Source: Arenicola marina
Taxonomy: Eukaryota > Annelida > Polychaeta > Arenicolidae
Length of the DNA: 64,000 bases
Direction of reading: 5' to 3'
NCBI GenBank assembly: GCA_964019135.1
Contig: OZ025263.1
Location: forward strand, 31,970,133 to 32,034,132
Shown one piece after another: positions 35,141-48,295 of the stretch (its first letter is position 1; every line of letters starts with the position of its first letter). A program made the position numbers and the translations under genes. The notes under the pieces were generated by a model that did no database searches, was not told the origin of the DNA, and was given only the letters and a program-made list of their open reading frames with translations.

Positions 35141-35345
35141 AAGGGAGAGAGAGAGAGCTCGAGAGAGCGATATTAGGGGATATAAACAAAGAGAGACGAG
35201 AGATATACAAAGGATTGGATATATAGGAAAGAGACAAGCACACACTGGGAGAGAGTTAGAACAAAGTGAGGGCGGGAGAGATAAAGTGAGGGCGGGAAAG
35301 ATAGACAGAAAAAGTATGCAAATGAGCAAGCAGAAAGACCATACA
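35141..35345. repeat. GAGA-rich purine tract
   Basis: Irregular gagaga repeats interspersed with agggcgggagag phrases. Open frames here are Arg/Glu/Ser low complexity. Confidence 0.6.
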
Positions 35346-35708
35346 GTTGGCGGGAGAGAGCGATCAAAATGGAGAGGTAGTGGGAGAAACAGACATAGTT
35401 TCAGCTGACGTCATGCGGGCATCGGGAGATTGTGGCTCCTATGCTAGTGGCCTTCGTGGTCGTGTCTACGTTTTTATGTTTTTGCCTTTAATGTTGTTTG
35501 TATTGGTTCTTATTGCTCCATTAAATGATATTGAATCTGAAATCTGAATCTGAAATGAAATTGTGAGTATCCAGTCGACATAGTGTTATCTCATAACGTT
35601 CCGACATAGATAAAGGACGAGTTTCGATAGGAAAGCAGAACTTATCCGAGAAACATAGCACCGAGGATTGTCAGGTCTGCTAATCTATAGTTTGGGCGTT
35701 ATCTTTCC

Positions 35709-35967
35709 GGGGCCGGCGCGACAGGTCAGTGGGCTAGGGCGCTCGCGTTGCGCGCTCTGGTCACCTGAGAGCCTGACGGCACGTGGGTCGGTGGTTCGAG
35801 CCCTGCTGTGGCCATATCTGTGTGGTCGCCGGATTAAGATCCCAGGTCTTTCTTCGTAAAGAGTAGGGGGTTACCCCCGGGGACATGGCTCCACTCTTCC
35901 TTCCTTCTCCCATTGACGCGATATGACCAAAAGTGGTTAAAGCGTCCTGAATATACAATCAACCAAC
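35709..35967 (+). repeat. tRNA-derived SINE, family A, with target-site duplication
   Basis: The head is ggggccggcgcgacaggtca, the B box ggttcgagccct, and the full body and tail gaatatacaatcaacc are present. Near-perfect 12-bp target duplications CGTTATCTTTCC (35697-35708) and CGTTATCTCTCC (35968-35979) flank it. Confidence 0.9.
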
Positions 35968-35979
35968 CGTTATCTCTCC

Positions 35980-37109
35980 CACTGCGACTTAACTGAGTTT
36001 GCACATCGTTGCCTAAGATAGTCAAGCTTTTGTCCAACAATATGGCCATTAAATGTATTAGGTTTTTTTCGTGACTTAAGTACGAATCTGTGCTTCATTA
36101 GTCAACGATAGACGCTGTTTAAGCGTGTAAAATATATAACCGCTAACAACCACTCAACGGGGAAAAAAAATGACACAGGACCGGCACGCTTTATAGCATT
36201 ACATACCATGTGTTTGGCCATTAGCAACGGGGCTTCTGTAAACATGCCGAGCATGACGGTTTTCCCGAAGAAAACGCTGTGTCATTACCAGCCGAAGTAT
36301 AATTGGCACATCGTTTCTTTCTCTCTCTACTTCTTCATCTCGTCTGTCAATATGGTGGGGCCAGTCACCGCCGTTTGTATCCATTGACAGTACTTCAGGT
36401 CGCCGTGTTCGCGGAGTTTTCATGTCCAGGGCAAGTGATCAATCAATCAATATCTGTGTAAATTTACTTGCTTTACACGAGAACATGCCACGTGTGTTGC
36501 TTTATGAGTAGACAAACTATGTACGTAATAACTGTAAAACCGTGTTTACAATATGACTAAATGGCGAAAGCGAACGAGTGAAAAATAGACACCGTTATAT
36601 AGATCCGTGTCTTGCCTTGACTATTTATTTTTGGTTATTAATAAATAGAAGCTAAGAGTAGGTCCATGGTCTGGCACGTAGCGCGTTCGGATATGATTGA
36701 GTGTTCTCTGCTAGGAAAGACCAGCGGCCGCCCTGAGGTTCGAAGCGCAGCGGTGCAAATATCTATGCTGTCCAGGATAAAGATCTCATATCTATCTTCG
36801 TTATGAGTCTTTGCATGGTTACTCCCGACGATATGACGGGTCTCTCCTGTGACCTTCCCCTGATCGCGACGAGATCTGCAGAGGTTAAATCAATCTATCA
36901 CTCAATTAATAGACACTAAATTCGTGCGAAATTGTGTTGCCATATGCTCTAATAGTTAAAGCTTTGCTAAAGTATCCTGACTTACGAGTAACGTTGGTTA
37001 TCTTGAGAGGTCTTGTTAACTTATCCAGCCATATCGTTTCAAGTCACGTCCATGGGTAGCCACTGACGACTTTGCGAGAAGAATACAGAACCTACATCAT
37101 GTATGTATG
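35980..37109. other. Intergenic DNA
   Basis: No gene. A diverged SINE-like segment lies at about 36710-36890 (gaggttcgaagc, ggataaagatctcat, gttactcccgacgatatg). Confidence 0.4.
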
Positions 37110-37362
37110 CTACCACCTGGTAGCTCAGTAGGTTAGAGCGATCACCTTGAGTTCTCTGGTCACCTGAGAGCTTAACGGCACGTGGATCGATGGTTCGAGT
37201 CCGCTGTGGCCATGTCTACGTGGTCGTAGGATAACGATCCTATGTCTTTTTTTCACAAAACTAGGGAAATACCCCCGGTAACATGGATCCACTCTTCCTT
37301 CCTTCTCCCATTGACGCGATATGACCAAAAGTGCTTAAACCAGTATACAATTAGCCATCCGC
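37110..37362 (+). repeat. tRNA-derived SINE, family A, older copy
   Basis: A box tagctcagtaggttagagc, B box ggttcgagtcc, body with cttccttctcccattgacg, ending near agtatacaattagccatcc. It is more diverged than the other copies. Confidence 0.8.
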
Positions 37363-37730
37363 AGGGTAGGGCGTGAACCCCCAGTTCCGGCGGCCTGGCT
37401 GGCATTGCAGAGCTTAATCCTTATTGCCGATAAACAGTGATAAGCGGCAGACCTCTCTATTTGACACCAGGACGGCTGTCCTATCCTATCGATAGCCATG
37501 CTGCGGAGGCCGGTAAGCACTCTTGTGCGACATGCGAAGGTTCCACTTACCGTCTACTTGCAGCGGCCGACCTTTTTGGTTACAATGCGTGACTTATTAT
37601 TATTGCGATGGAAATAGTGTCATTAGATACACTCCTATAATAGGGATAAGTAGGGAAGATGCGCAGAACTAATTTTACAACAAACAGGGTTACGTGAATT
37701 GGCAGTGAATGGGCGATTCGTTCACCAGGA
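37363..37730. other. Intergenic DNA
   Basis: Nothing recognised. Confidence 0.3.
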
Positions 37731-37917
37731 CCATTGTCGGTTCTACGGCGGGTGGAACACAATCGATGCACCCATTGTCGGTTCTACGGCGGGTGGAACA
37801 CAATCGATGCACCCATTGTGGGTTCTACGGCGGGTGGAACACAATCGATGCACCCATTGTCGGTTCTACGGCGAGTGGAACACAATCGATGCACCCATTG
37901 TGGGTTCTACGGCGAGT
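37731..37917. repeat. 41-bp minisatellite, about 4.5 copies
   Basis: The unit is ccattgtcggttctacggcg followed by ggtggaacacaatcgatgca and c. Copies differ only at g/c in tgtcgg versus tgtggg, and cgg versus cga. Confidence 0.9.
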
Positions 37918-39261
37918 GTTGGGGAGAACACATATCTACTAACGACATGAGTCGCATTATAATGGTTTCCATTAATTTGTAATTAAACTTGTGCATTCAA
38001 AGTGGCGAATCACCCATGTTTGTCACTGTCATGAAACATATTGTACTCTGGTCGGTGCTTCCTAATATACCCATACACGACTTCGCAATTATACGCCATC
38101 TTAGAAAAAGCGTGACTGGCGCAAAGAGTTCTGGGAAATGTTTTGGTGTTATCTTTTTCTAGGGAGGTAAATAAAATAAATCCAGGTTATTGATAAGGCA
38201 GGTATACAGTTAACGAGCATGTCTAAATTACATCCAGATGACATAACTTTTCCTTTACATTAATGAAAATATCATGTGTTTAGTTGTCTGCAGAATACGT
38301 TGTCATGCGATGACGCCATCTTGTCATCTTGCAAAGACCAAACTAATACCCAGAATGCATTGCACATGCATTTGCGCCCCACAGTGGAAATAATCTGAAC
38401 TATGATTTGCGAAGTCGTCTATTGCATAGTATTACTGTGCGATTAATTACATTGAACAATGTGAGGCTTACGTGGGAGAAATGTGTGTTGCTAAACTCAA
38501 TATGTGATGAATAATACGTAACTTCTGATTTTCAAGCAGTGACCATTATCAGTAGAAAGATGGCCTGGCATGTGAAATCAAACACTCTAATTTCCACACC
38601 CGTTTTTTTTTCTCATAGTCGGAAGTGCGACATGTGAAATGGTTTCTACATCCCATCATCGTGTTTCAAAGTCAGACCGTCTTTGATAGATGCGCATCTG
38701 ACATTAAATACGTTATTACTTCATGGACCTTCAAAAAATATACAGAAATACAAAATGCTAAAGGTTGTAATAGCCTCCGACTGTATTTAGGTAATGGAAT
38801 TCAAGTAATGAATACAGATATTTCCCGGCCAATTCGAGATAATATGGATAATTGGCTGTAATGAAAGATTCATATTTCATGAAATTGTAATATATGCTTC
38901 AAATATTATGGAAAAAGAGCAGAAGATGGATCCAGAGGAATTCGCTTCCTGCCACCTAAAAACGCGCTCTGACCCACTTCCTGGTGTCCCCGTGATGAGA
39001 GGTCCATCGCTCCCAGACTCCCAAGTGACTATGGAAAGATTCAGGTCACGCCCAGATGTTCTTCCGAAATCCTAGAAAATGGACGACTTATGGGAACTGG
39101 GGCAGAAGCATGAAGATCTATTCCGCGCCGCGGAAAGAGATGGAGGCTCAGATATCAAAGGGATGTGTTCTTTTTCTGGGTATAATTGATTGCTGATCAT
39201 TTGCTTCTCGCTTCTAAGCCAACTGCTTCACACCACGGGCGTAAGGAGCCTGTGAGTAAAT
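37918..39261. other. Intergenic DNA
   Basis: A segment at 38590-38690 is shared in inverted orientation with 32555-32635. No gene recognised. Confidence 0.35.
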
Positions 39262-39366
39262 GGAAAGCGTTGATCAGGTTTCTGAACTTAGAATGAAACA
39301 ATCGATTTTTCTGCAAATTTTGATGTAAATGTCGCCTGGGCTTGGTTTTGGCGGGAAAGAGCTCGA
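39262..39366. mobile_element. Fragment of the TCGAGCT/CCCGCC MITE
   Basis: It matches the right end of the copies at 34043 and 42458 (caggtttctgaacttagaat, aaacaatcgatttttctgca, ttggcgggaaagagctcga). Confidence 0.55.
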
Positions 39367-39462
39367 TATGCAACTTTAAACAACTTGCAAATCCAGTCTC
39401 AGTTCGCAGACAGGTCCATTTGTCCAATTGGTGACGCGCCAATACAACTTCAGCTCAGACTT

Positions 39463-39560
39463 CAGAGTTCAGAGTTCAGAGTTCAGAGTTCATTTCATTT
39501 ATTTAACCAAAACAAATAAATCTGTTGTTACATGAATACGTACGCATTACAGAGGTATTG
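39463..39560 (-). repeat. cagagtt microrepeat next to a LINE-like 3' end
   Basis: Four copies of agagttc lead into atttcatttatttaacc, resembling the 3' tail of the LINE at 30910. Coding content was not found beside it. Confidence 0.35.
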
Positions 39561-40189
39561 CAGGTTGGGAGACACAGGCTAAAATTAATTAATCGCTAAC
39601 GCCTGGCCACCTTATCATATCAGTTCACACAAAAAAATGCTTAGATGGCGGAACACGCAAGTAGAACATAAAAACAAACAAAACGTATCATACAAAGGGT
39701 ACACGTTTGGACTAAATTTTAACGAACCACCCCCCATCCTTAGACCCCCCTCCCCAAAACAAACACTTACCCCTCCATAAATAAATGTTGATATCGGCAT
39801 ATGTAGCAGTTTTCAATGGTACAGTGGTAGGAGTAATTATCTAGAATAATGATTTTGTTGTAGTTTGCGAATCCATGTATGCTGTGCGTGTCTATTTTAG
39901 AGAGAACACTGGTGGGCTCATTATTAATTAGATCAACAGGACTATGTCTGATACACTTAAGGGCAAGGGAATGTCTGGCTGTACTGGCTCATATTATTCT
40001 AATGTGTTTACCCGCTGATATGTTTTATGTAACAGCTTACACTGCTGACCACCAATGCCGAGAGGTAGCCCATGGCATCCATGCTCACATTGGCAGCCGG
40101 GTTGAAGGTTTTCACCCTCCGTCAATAGTGCGTAGGCCTATAGGGTGCTTACGGTGGCCCGTCGCCAGTGAGTTGCAGCGCCACACGGC
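39561..40189. other. Intergenic DNA
   Basis: No gene recognised. Confidence 0.3.
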
Positions 40190-40426
40190 GGAGTGAGAGT
40201 GCTCGCTTTGAATGCGCTGGCCACCCGATAGCCTAACGGCACGTGGATCGGTGGTTCGCGCCCCGCCGTGGCCGTGTCTGTGTGGTCGCCGGATAAAGAT
40301 ACCATGTCCTTCTTCGCAAAGAGTAGGGGGTTACCCCCGGGGATATGGCTCCAATCTCCCTTCCTTTTCCCATTGACGCGATATAACCAAAAGTGGTTTT
40401 AAGCATCCTTAATATATAATCAACCC
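40190..40426 (+). repeat. tRNA-derived SINE, family A
   Basis: The head is diverged (gcggagtgagagtgctcgc). The B box region is ggttcgcgcccc, the body is well conserved (gtccttcttcgcaaagagta), and the end is aatatataatcaacc. Confidence 0.8.
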
Positions 40427-42457
40427 TGTTTAGACATTGTTTTATCAGCATTGTTTTTATCAGCATGTTATACATGGTTTTGGTCCTAATTTTCAGAGAC
40501 CACAACGAGTCGGATCTCGGTAACCGCCTGGAATCTCTAGCCAGGAAGTGGGCCGAGTCGGAAGAAGTCCGGAACGACGAATGATGAAGAGATCCTGGTC
40601 CCAAGAAGATCCGGACGGAAAAATCTCTTCTACGCAAAGTCAAGTGACCAGGATTCATTTCAAGTTCCGTTTGCCGGATTTGGGACTCGTATATGTTACA
40701 GGGTCTTAATATTATATTAGTTGATCGCATTTCTTGGCTTCATTATTATTATGAAATGTATGTCGGTGGTCGCTCCCCTGCCCACCCCTCCCCACTCACC
40801 ACCGCCCACCCCCTCTTCCCCGAACTCGTTGTCTGGGCGACATCAGACAGCGAGTGATTATTCGCTTCGGGATCACTATCTAAAGCCATTTCGATAAATA
40901 TTAGAAGATAAACCATGTGATCCGGAGAGCGCATCACAAATATTTCCAACCGTCGCCTCAGCTTTGATTTTAAATTTCACGGCGGTCCCGTCCGTTACGG
41001 GCAGTATCAATAGGCGTTTCACAATTGTTGTCAGTATACAGCCGAATATAATGCGTTTTATCTGAGCAATATTATTTAATTATGTTAAGATCTGCAAGAT
41101 CTGTTTGATTTATATCACATCTATCGTTCCGCTCCTTACGATTCAGTAATTGCGTATGTATTAATGACCTTGCAAAAATAAATGAAGGTGTCATAAAACT
41201 GAATTTTACCAGCGTTTGTGACGCGATTTTGGTTAAATCACCCCTTGAACATCACGCTCTGGGTGACATGTACATGGAACCAGTGCAGAACTTAGGAAAG
41301 GTTATAACCACTTGAGGTTTTTGCAGCTGTTGTCAACCGATAGGCTAGACGAGGCAAGTTCGGTGCGATTGCAGTAACCATAATTACCGCCATGGATTGG
41401 TGTTTAGGCCAAAAAAGCAATAGATACCAAACGTTGGTTTTGCCAGCAGTCAGCCAGTGTATTGAATGACATTGCGAAAAATCAACCCCTATCATACATC
41501 ATGTATAATATTAATAATATATGAATATAGCAAGTATAATGAATGGAATAGGTTAATTACGCAATTAATAAACCGGTAAACTATAATCAATTCCAGTCAG
41601 ATTTTTTAATATTTGGAATATGTGGCGCTCGTAGCTTAACCGGTGAATATGAAATTTGTTCAAGGACATCTAATTATTATAATAAGATTAATATATTGCT
41701 GGCTCGTGCTGTGACCGAGCGCAAGTTCCTCGCGGCTGGTATGGACAGACATATGGTCAAAGGGGGCACCTTCATCATGGTTCCAATTATATCGTGTGAT
41801 AAAAAGCGTTGCATGGATGCACCTTTTATGCCGAGTGGTCCGGCTATAAACGGACTGGATATTCCATGTTTCATTTCGCTGTTTACAGTGCTTCATCTGA
41901 TATGATAGTATTCGTTCTTCTAATGGCCAGTGACCTAAGTTGCTCACGAAAGAATAACATCTGTCAAGTATTTCAAGTGATTTCATTATTTGCATACAGT
42001 AATATTTTTATTGAATGTAAATAAAACTTTTGAAGGCTCGCATTGTGGTACTTGTGATTAGATTTTGAAAAGCCAGAATATATGGATGAATCCCGCTATA
42101 ACGCAATTAACTTCCAACCTAATTTTTATGATTAATTAATAAAAAATAGAAGAAAAACAATATCGAGAAAACTTTATGCAACTCTTCGTTTTTATTAGAC
42201 CACATTGTCATTATTCGCACCAGAGAAACATAAAATGACGTCATTACTGTGATCACCGCACCGACTTCAATGGTGCCTTCCCATTGGTCTGAATTAGGAA
42301 TTGCACTGGAGATGACGGGCCCTATGGCCTTCTCAAAAGTGAAATCGGTCGATTCAAACACAACCACAATATCATTGTGTGCCTTCCCGAGGGAATGTTC
42401 AACATTGTCTAATCAGCAGGCCATTACGACCCGGGCTGTGATGACTGAATCTATTTA
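40427..42457. other. Intergenic DNA
   Basis: No gene or well-defined repeat recognised. A TGACGTCA octamer lies at 42236-42243. Confidence 0.35.
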
Positions 42458-42800
42458 TCGAGTTATTTCCCGCCAAAACTAAAGCGGTCAAAATACAAAT
42501 AAGAATCAGTTCTTGAAACATCCAGCATTTCTTTTGTCTATGTTCCACGCATGCCACACTACCAAATGGAGTCTCTCAGTCTTGCCCGTGATCGTCATCA
42601 CTTTTGCGCTTCTCACTGCTTTGGAATAAGTAGCAGTGCCGCGACAGACTTCCGCGGTGTCCCAGGATAGACAAGTTTGCCATATCACAACCCAAACGGC
42701 GATGTTTATTAGGTTTCTGAATTTACAGCATAAAACAATCGAGTTTTCTGCAAATTGTGATATATAAGTGGCCCGGGTTTAGATTTGGCGGGAAAAGCTA
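42458..42800. mobile_element. MITE with TCGAGCT...CCCGCC termini, copy 2
   Basis: It matches 34043-34385 through most of its length. The ends are tcgagttatttcccgccaaa and atttggcgggaaaagcta. It has an extra internal phrase (ctgaatttacagcataaaac) missing from copy 1 but present in the fragment at 39262. Confidence 0.65.
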
Positions 42801-44012
42801 CAGTGGTCGCTACCTAATATCCACAGGACCGGACCGCCTCGTTCACAACCAAAAGGTCGCGGATCAACACACCATGTTCACATACTTACTTAATTGTCTT
42901 CCAAGCTAAGTTGCTTAACTCTCATTTACAAATGGACCAGCAATATCCTTTTGCGACGCCCTGAATATTTTTCAAACCCGTTTGTAAAGTCGAATTAAAA
43001 CCAAGCAAGAACAATTATCTATCCAATATGCAGGGACGGGATTTATAAGCTTTGCTTAGACTACGCATCACATTGACAGGAGTCGGCTACCGACGCCCTA
43101 GGCCGTATGCGTAGGTTAGAACCGAGAACGTTATATAGTGACGAAAACGTCATACCACACGGTCCGAGCCATCTAGGAGCAAATGTACAGTTTCACAATG
43201 TGCCACGATCGCCGTGTCTATTGACGGGGGCTATGAATATATGAGGCAGTAGCTCTTCAGTTTCAGATGTATTTAAGTGTTTTCATAAAAAATGGAATAT
43301 GGGGCATATATATATATATATAGTCAATTAATCAGTCCTTTTATCCCCAAGTGGCCCCGCCCCGTCTCCTTCAGAAACGTCACGCAGGGTTGTGTGAGCG
43401 ATAACCGGGGTGGTTGAAGTGAAACTTAAAATTGTATACTTCATTCTACCACGGTATGACAGTTTGGTCACTATGACGTTCTGGGTTTTAACATACGTAC
43501 TGGGGTGTTCCACGTATCATTCCAATCAGATTTGATAGCGACCGATACGGTATATGCAATGGTGACGTCATTAACATTTAACGGGCCTGCCAAATGTTAT
43601 GCTGAGCTACGTGGGGTTTTTGAATACAGCCCCATGTGAGTCATGTGATTTATGAATTACAAGTGAATAATGAGTACAAGCCCCGCGGTCTCGGGGTAAC
43701 GGTTACAGTGGTCTCGTATAGAGTCATTAAGCTACTAATGGATATTTGCCTGTGCCACTTTATCCTGAATGGAATGGTCTAGGTGAGGGTCACGGGTTGA
43801 ATACCTGGTCCGCACCCAAAAGCCATGTATAATGTGAAATTGCCTCAATATCAGTCATTTACTAGCTTCCAATTTATTTCAACGATACCCTTTCATGATG
43901 GCAGCACCAACAGGCGTCTTCAGATGTAATTATGGTACTTACATCTGGCAGGACAATAGGGCAGATGAGAGAGCATAGGAAACTGGGACAAACTGTATTC
44001 GACAACAGCCAA
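42801..44012. other. Intergenic DNA
   Basis: TA microsatellite at 43308-43322 and a TGACGTCA octamer at 43563-43570. No gene recognised. Confidence 0.35.
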
Positions 44013-44275
44013 TAGACCGATCCATACTCCGACATTAGGCCCCGCCCACGCTTGAGTCCTTTTTCCTTCAGCGTGATTATGAAATTGACAATCATAGCTG
44101 ATGTTAGGTACAAGTGAGAGGTACTCATCTCTGAAACTGACAAAAAAGCCACACGCTGCTTTGTTTGTCCGACTTGTTTGTCCGACATAACGCACGTGGA
44201 AGACCTTTTCTCACCGCATGATTTGATAAAATCAACAGTGACGTCAGTGAGTGATTGACAGCCTGGATCGGTCTA
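44013..44275. mobile_element. TA-flanked MITE (mariner-like), copy 1
   Basis: Flanked by TA, with inverted termini gaccgatcca and tggatcggtc. It shares its whole length with 53653-53900. It carries a TGACGTCA octamer (44239-44246). TA duplication suggests Tc1/mariner-type mobilisation, which is inferred. Confidence 0.7.
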
Positions 44276-45034
44276 TTGCAGCAATAAGCTCAGCTTTTAT
44301 AGCTCGACTGACTGGTTCTCAATGTGACTAATTTGCTATTTACGAATAAAATGGTGTTGTAGCTATGTTCCCCGGCATGCCTGCCAAAACTTTAAAAGAC
44401 ATTTGTATACACTGCGTTGTATGCAAAACATAAGCTCGCGCGAAGCGGAAGAAATCCAGGATGCACTCAGATAGCCCGACAGATGGCGAATGACAATCAA
44501 AGGAGTACGGCCGGTGCAGCCCAAATGGTGAACTGCAGATAGCGCTGGGGGCCTGTGTGGTGGCGATAATAGAGGCTGTTAATGTGTTCCTTGGGCTGTC
44601 GGCCGACCCTCGATTGTCCTCCGCATGAAGGCCGGGCAGATCGACCACTCAGTGATGCACAAGCCAGGAAAAGGTAAACATACTGACCTAGAGTTCCACG
44701 TGAAGTGAACATCGCTGTTCATTAAATGTGACCCAGTTCATTTTTTTGGGACCGTCTATTAAGTGACAGCGGTACCCTCGCGAGTAAACGTACGAGATGT
44801 CGGTTAGATTTGTCCGCACACCGACTGATGTGTATGTAGGTCACCTGCGAGGTTTTACTCTGGTGGTGGCGACCGAACTGGGTCAAAGTCCGCGTCGGTG
44901 CAGGCCGTGTCAAGCAGTTATCTGCGATGGTAGGGGGGGGGGGGGGGAGAGGAGTCATGTTCGCTGCCCACACGGGACAGCAAAGACAACCCGGGGGTGT
45001 GTGGGGGGGGGGGGGGTGTACTACCATACTATAA
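44276..45034. other. Intergenic DNA
   Basis: G tracts at 44933-44947 and 45003-45017. No gene recognised. Confidence 0.35.
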
Positions 45035-45213
45035 TGGTAAGCAATATTTACAATATAGTGTTTTGCCCATGCCTCCTTCATACTTTGCTAATGTGGAAAA
45101 GAACAGATTTATGTATTCTTTAATTAAGCTCCGAACCTTTAGCCACCGCCTCCGCATTGAAACTGGAAGATGGCACAAGCCAAAGCCACTGCTCGTGAAA
45201 GAGAGGTTGTGTA
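45035..45213 (+). mobile_element. LINE ORF2 C-terminal segment, part 1
   Basis: The frame encodes FANVEKNRFMYSLIKLR, then SHRLRIETGRWHKP, then VKERLC. This is the conserved region before the C-terminal Cys/His knuckle of many LINE reverse transcriptases. It is interrupted at the Cys codon by the transposon at 45214-46411 and continues at 46412. Confidence 0.75.
45205..45213. repeat. 9-bp target-site duplication (left)
   Basis: GGTTGTGTA, repeated exactly at 46412-46420. Confidence 0.9.
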
Positions 45214-46411
45214 TAGCCATACATGACCATTACAAGCAGAGAGCTGTGTAAGGTCATACCAACAAGCGCACGTTTGCTGTGCAAAACGGCACATGACATC
45301 GCCACAAGCATAACAAGCATCCCTTCTGCTAACTCGAAATACTTAATATCTTCTTCATTCTTATTTCTAATGTGGGGTAGGTCTTATAAAGGCTAAACTC
45401 ACGCACAGACTGTACAATTCCGATTCCTTTCCAAGCTTTTTATTTCATATCACTCTGTCTGCCATGACAGTTCTCGCGAGGTTCTCATTATGACTGCGAG
45501 ATGACGTAGAGGTGCTACCGTGCGGTCTGAAATTGGTCGTTGATTTGTTTCGCTTCGTCATGGCCTCTTTGTCGGCGCGAGATTTGATATCGAATGTTAG
45601 CCGTTCTTACAAAAATTAAAACATATATAACATCCATCAAAATAGGATATCAATATTTATGCTACACATTATCACAGGTATGCAGATGACATATTATTAC
45701 GATAATAACTAATTAGTTCATCAACATTATACAATTGTTTGTAGATGAAGTGTCTTAGAAAAATATTTTTCTCCAGAAATGTGAGTATAAAAAAAGTAGA
45801 CCCATATCAATATGTTATTTCATTTTCTTCTCATATTAGACATCTTTAAACGGCCACAGCATGTACACATAGACCAACAAATTGTACATAATTTGGGATG
45901 GGCCAGCAATAAGTTTCCTTATTAACAACATTGTAGCAGTTTTCTCACAAATTAGCTTGTATATATATATCTAACCTGTTTTAGCCGTGTCCTCTTTTGG
46001 AAAATTCATTGTCACAAATAGAGCAAGTTCTATTAGTGACCGTACTAGAGAACATTTTAGATGTAAACAAAGTCTTACTGGCACATCATTGAGAAGCATG
46101 TGACATCTCGTGTACACCTCCATATTTTTATATGTCATGTGACCTAAACGAGAACTGTCATGGCAGACAAAGTGATGTGAAATAAAAAGCTTGGAAAGGA
46201 ATCGGAATTGTACAGTCTGTGCGTGAGTTTAGCCTTTATAAGACCTACCCCACATTAGAAATAGGAATGAAGAAGATATTAAGTATTTCGAGTTAGCGGA
46301 AGGGATGCTTGTTATGCTTGTGGCGATGTCATGTGCCGTTTTGCACAGCAAACGTGCGCTTGTTGGTATGACCTTACACAGCTCTCTGCTTGTAATGGTC
46401 ATGTATGGCTA
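45214..46411. mobile_element. Non-autonomous TIR transposon, Mutator-like, 1.2 kb
   Basis: Long terminal inverted repeats of about 267 bp (45214-45480 and 46145-46411) begin TAGCCATACATGACC. They are nearly identical; in the first 60 bases I see no difference, and only a few further in. A perfect 9-bp duplication flanks it. Long arms plus 9-bp duplication fit the Mutator (MULE) group. The 660-bp interior is AT-rich and non-coding. It interrupts the LINE reading frame exactly at the duplicated site. Near-identical arms mean a young insertion. Confidence 0.85.
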
Positions 46412-46629
46412 GGTTGTGTAGCGAGTGCGGTTTGTTAGATGACGAAGTCCACTTTGTTCTTGTATGTCGCTTGCACGATAATCTCAGGGAGAGCTTAATC
46501 CCACCGTATTATTGGAGACTACCAAATAAAGATATATTTTTAGCACTAGTTATGTCACAGAGCACGAAATTACAGAACAGATTGTCTGAATATGTTTATC
46601 TGGCCAGCAAGATGAGAGAACCGGTGTAA
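46412..46629 (+). mobile_element. LINE ORF2 C-terminal segment, part 2 (Cys/His knuckle)
   Basis: It continues part 1 in frame after the target duplication: RLCSECGLLDDEVHFVLVC (C-x2-C...H-x4-C), then LRESLIPPYYW and LSEYVYLASKMREPV with a TAA at 46627. The knuckle followed by PYYW is typical of LINE ORF2 C-termini. Confidence 0.8.
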
Positions 46630-46747
46630 CATGACCAGCTGTCCCCCCATGACAGCGTGTCCCCCCTGCAGTTCGGGTATACGCGCGGAGGAGGTCACTA
46701 GTTATGAGAGGGACACATTGTCATGGGCTGAATATACCTTGAGCGGA

Positions 46748-46769
46748 CATGGGGGTGGGGGTGGGGGTG
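46748..46769 (+). other. G-quadruplex candidate in the palindrome arm
   Basis: Three GGGGGT blocks followed by GGG; the mirrored C-rich copy lies at about 49616-49637. Confidence 0.6.
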
Positions 46770-48295
46770 GGCATGTTGTCATGGGTTGAATATAGCTAGG
46801 ACCAGAGCCTTTAGCCTAGCATGAGATCACCCATTTACGTGGGTTAAGGGACATAGGGAGGGGGGGGGGGACATGCTGTCACGGGTTAAAATACAGCCAT
46901 GACCAGGTGTCCCCTTAGTTTAGCATTGGATCACTGATCCAGGTGGGTTAAGGGATAGAGAGAGGGGGGAACATGTTGTCATGGGTTAATTATAGCTATG
47001 ACCAGATGTCCCCTTAGCTTAGCGCGGGCTTACCGATATATGTGGGTTAAGGGACATGGGGAGGGGGGGGGGACATCCTGTCACGGGTTAATATACAGCC
47101 ATGACCAAATGTCCCCTTAGTTTAGCATTGGACCACACATCCCGGTGGGTTAAGGGACCCCGGAAGGCGTGGGGGGGGACGTGTCGTCATGGGTTGATTA
47201 TAGCGATGACCACATGTCCCCTTATTCTAGCACGAAATTACCCATATAAGTGGGTTAAGGGATATGGGCAGGGAGGGGGGGGACATGCTGTCACGGGGTA
47301 ACATGACCAGGCGTCCCCCCATGACAGCGTGTCCCCCCTGCAATCTTTATGTATGCGCGCATATTAGGGCACTAGTTATGGGGGGACACATTGTCATGGG
47401 CTGAATATATCTTAAGATACACGGGGAGGGGGGGTGGGGGGACATCCTGTCACGGGTTAATATACAGCCATGACCAAATGTCCCCTTAGTTTAGCATTGG
47501 ACCACACATCCCGGTGGGTTAAGGGACCCCGGAAGGCGGGGGGGGGGACGTGTCGTCATGGGTTGATTATAGCGATGACCACATGTTCCCTTATTCTAGC
47601 ACGAAATTACCCATCTAAGTGGGTTAAGGGATATGGGCAGGGGGGGGGACATGCTGTCACGGTGTAACATGACCAGCCGTCCCCCCATGACAGCGTGTCC
47701 CCCCTACAATTCTAATGTATACGTGCAAATGAGGACACTAGTTATGGGGGGACATGTTGCCATGGGTTGAACATAGATATGACCAGATGCCCCCTTACTA
47801 TAGCACGAGATTAGCGATCTATGTGGGTTGAGGGACATGGGCGGGGGGGGGGACATGCTGTCACGGTGTAACATGACCAGCCGTCCCCCCATGACAGCGT
47901 GTCCCCCCTGCAGTTCTAATGTATACGCGCAAAGGAGAACACTAGTTATGCGGGGACATGTTGCCATGGGTTGAACATAGATATGACCAGATGCCCCCTT
48001 ACTATAGCACGAGATTAGCGATCTATGTGGGTTGAGGGACATGGGCGGGGGGGGGGACATGCTGTCACGGTGTAACATGACCAGCCGTCCCCCCATGACA
48101 GCGTGTCCCCCCCTGCAATTCTAATGTATACGTGCAAATGAGGACACTAGTTATGGGGGGACATGTTGCCATGGGTTGAACATAGATATGACCAGATGCC
48201 CCCTTACTCTAGCACGAGATTAGCGATCTATGTGGGTTGAGGGACATGGGCGGGGGGGGGGACATGCTGTCACGGTGTAACATGACCAGGCGTCC

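Noticed and set aside
37699-37982. Three overlapping repeats of FYGGWNTIDAPIV type
   Set aside because: Three-frame read of the 41-bp minisatellite.
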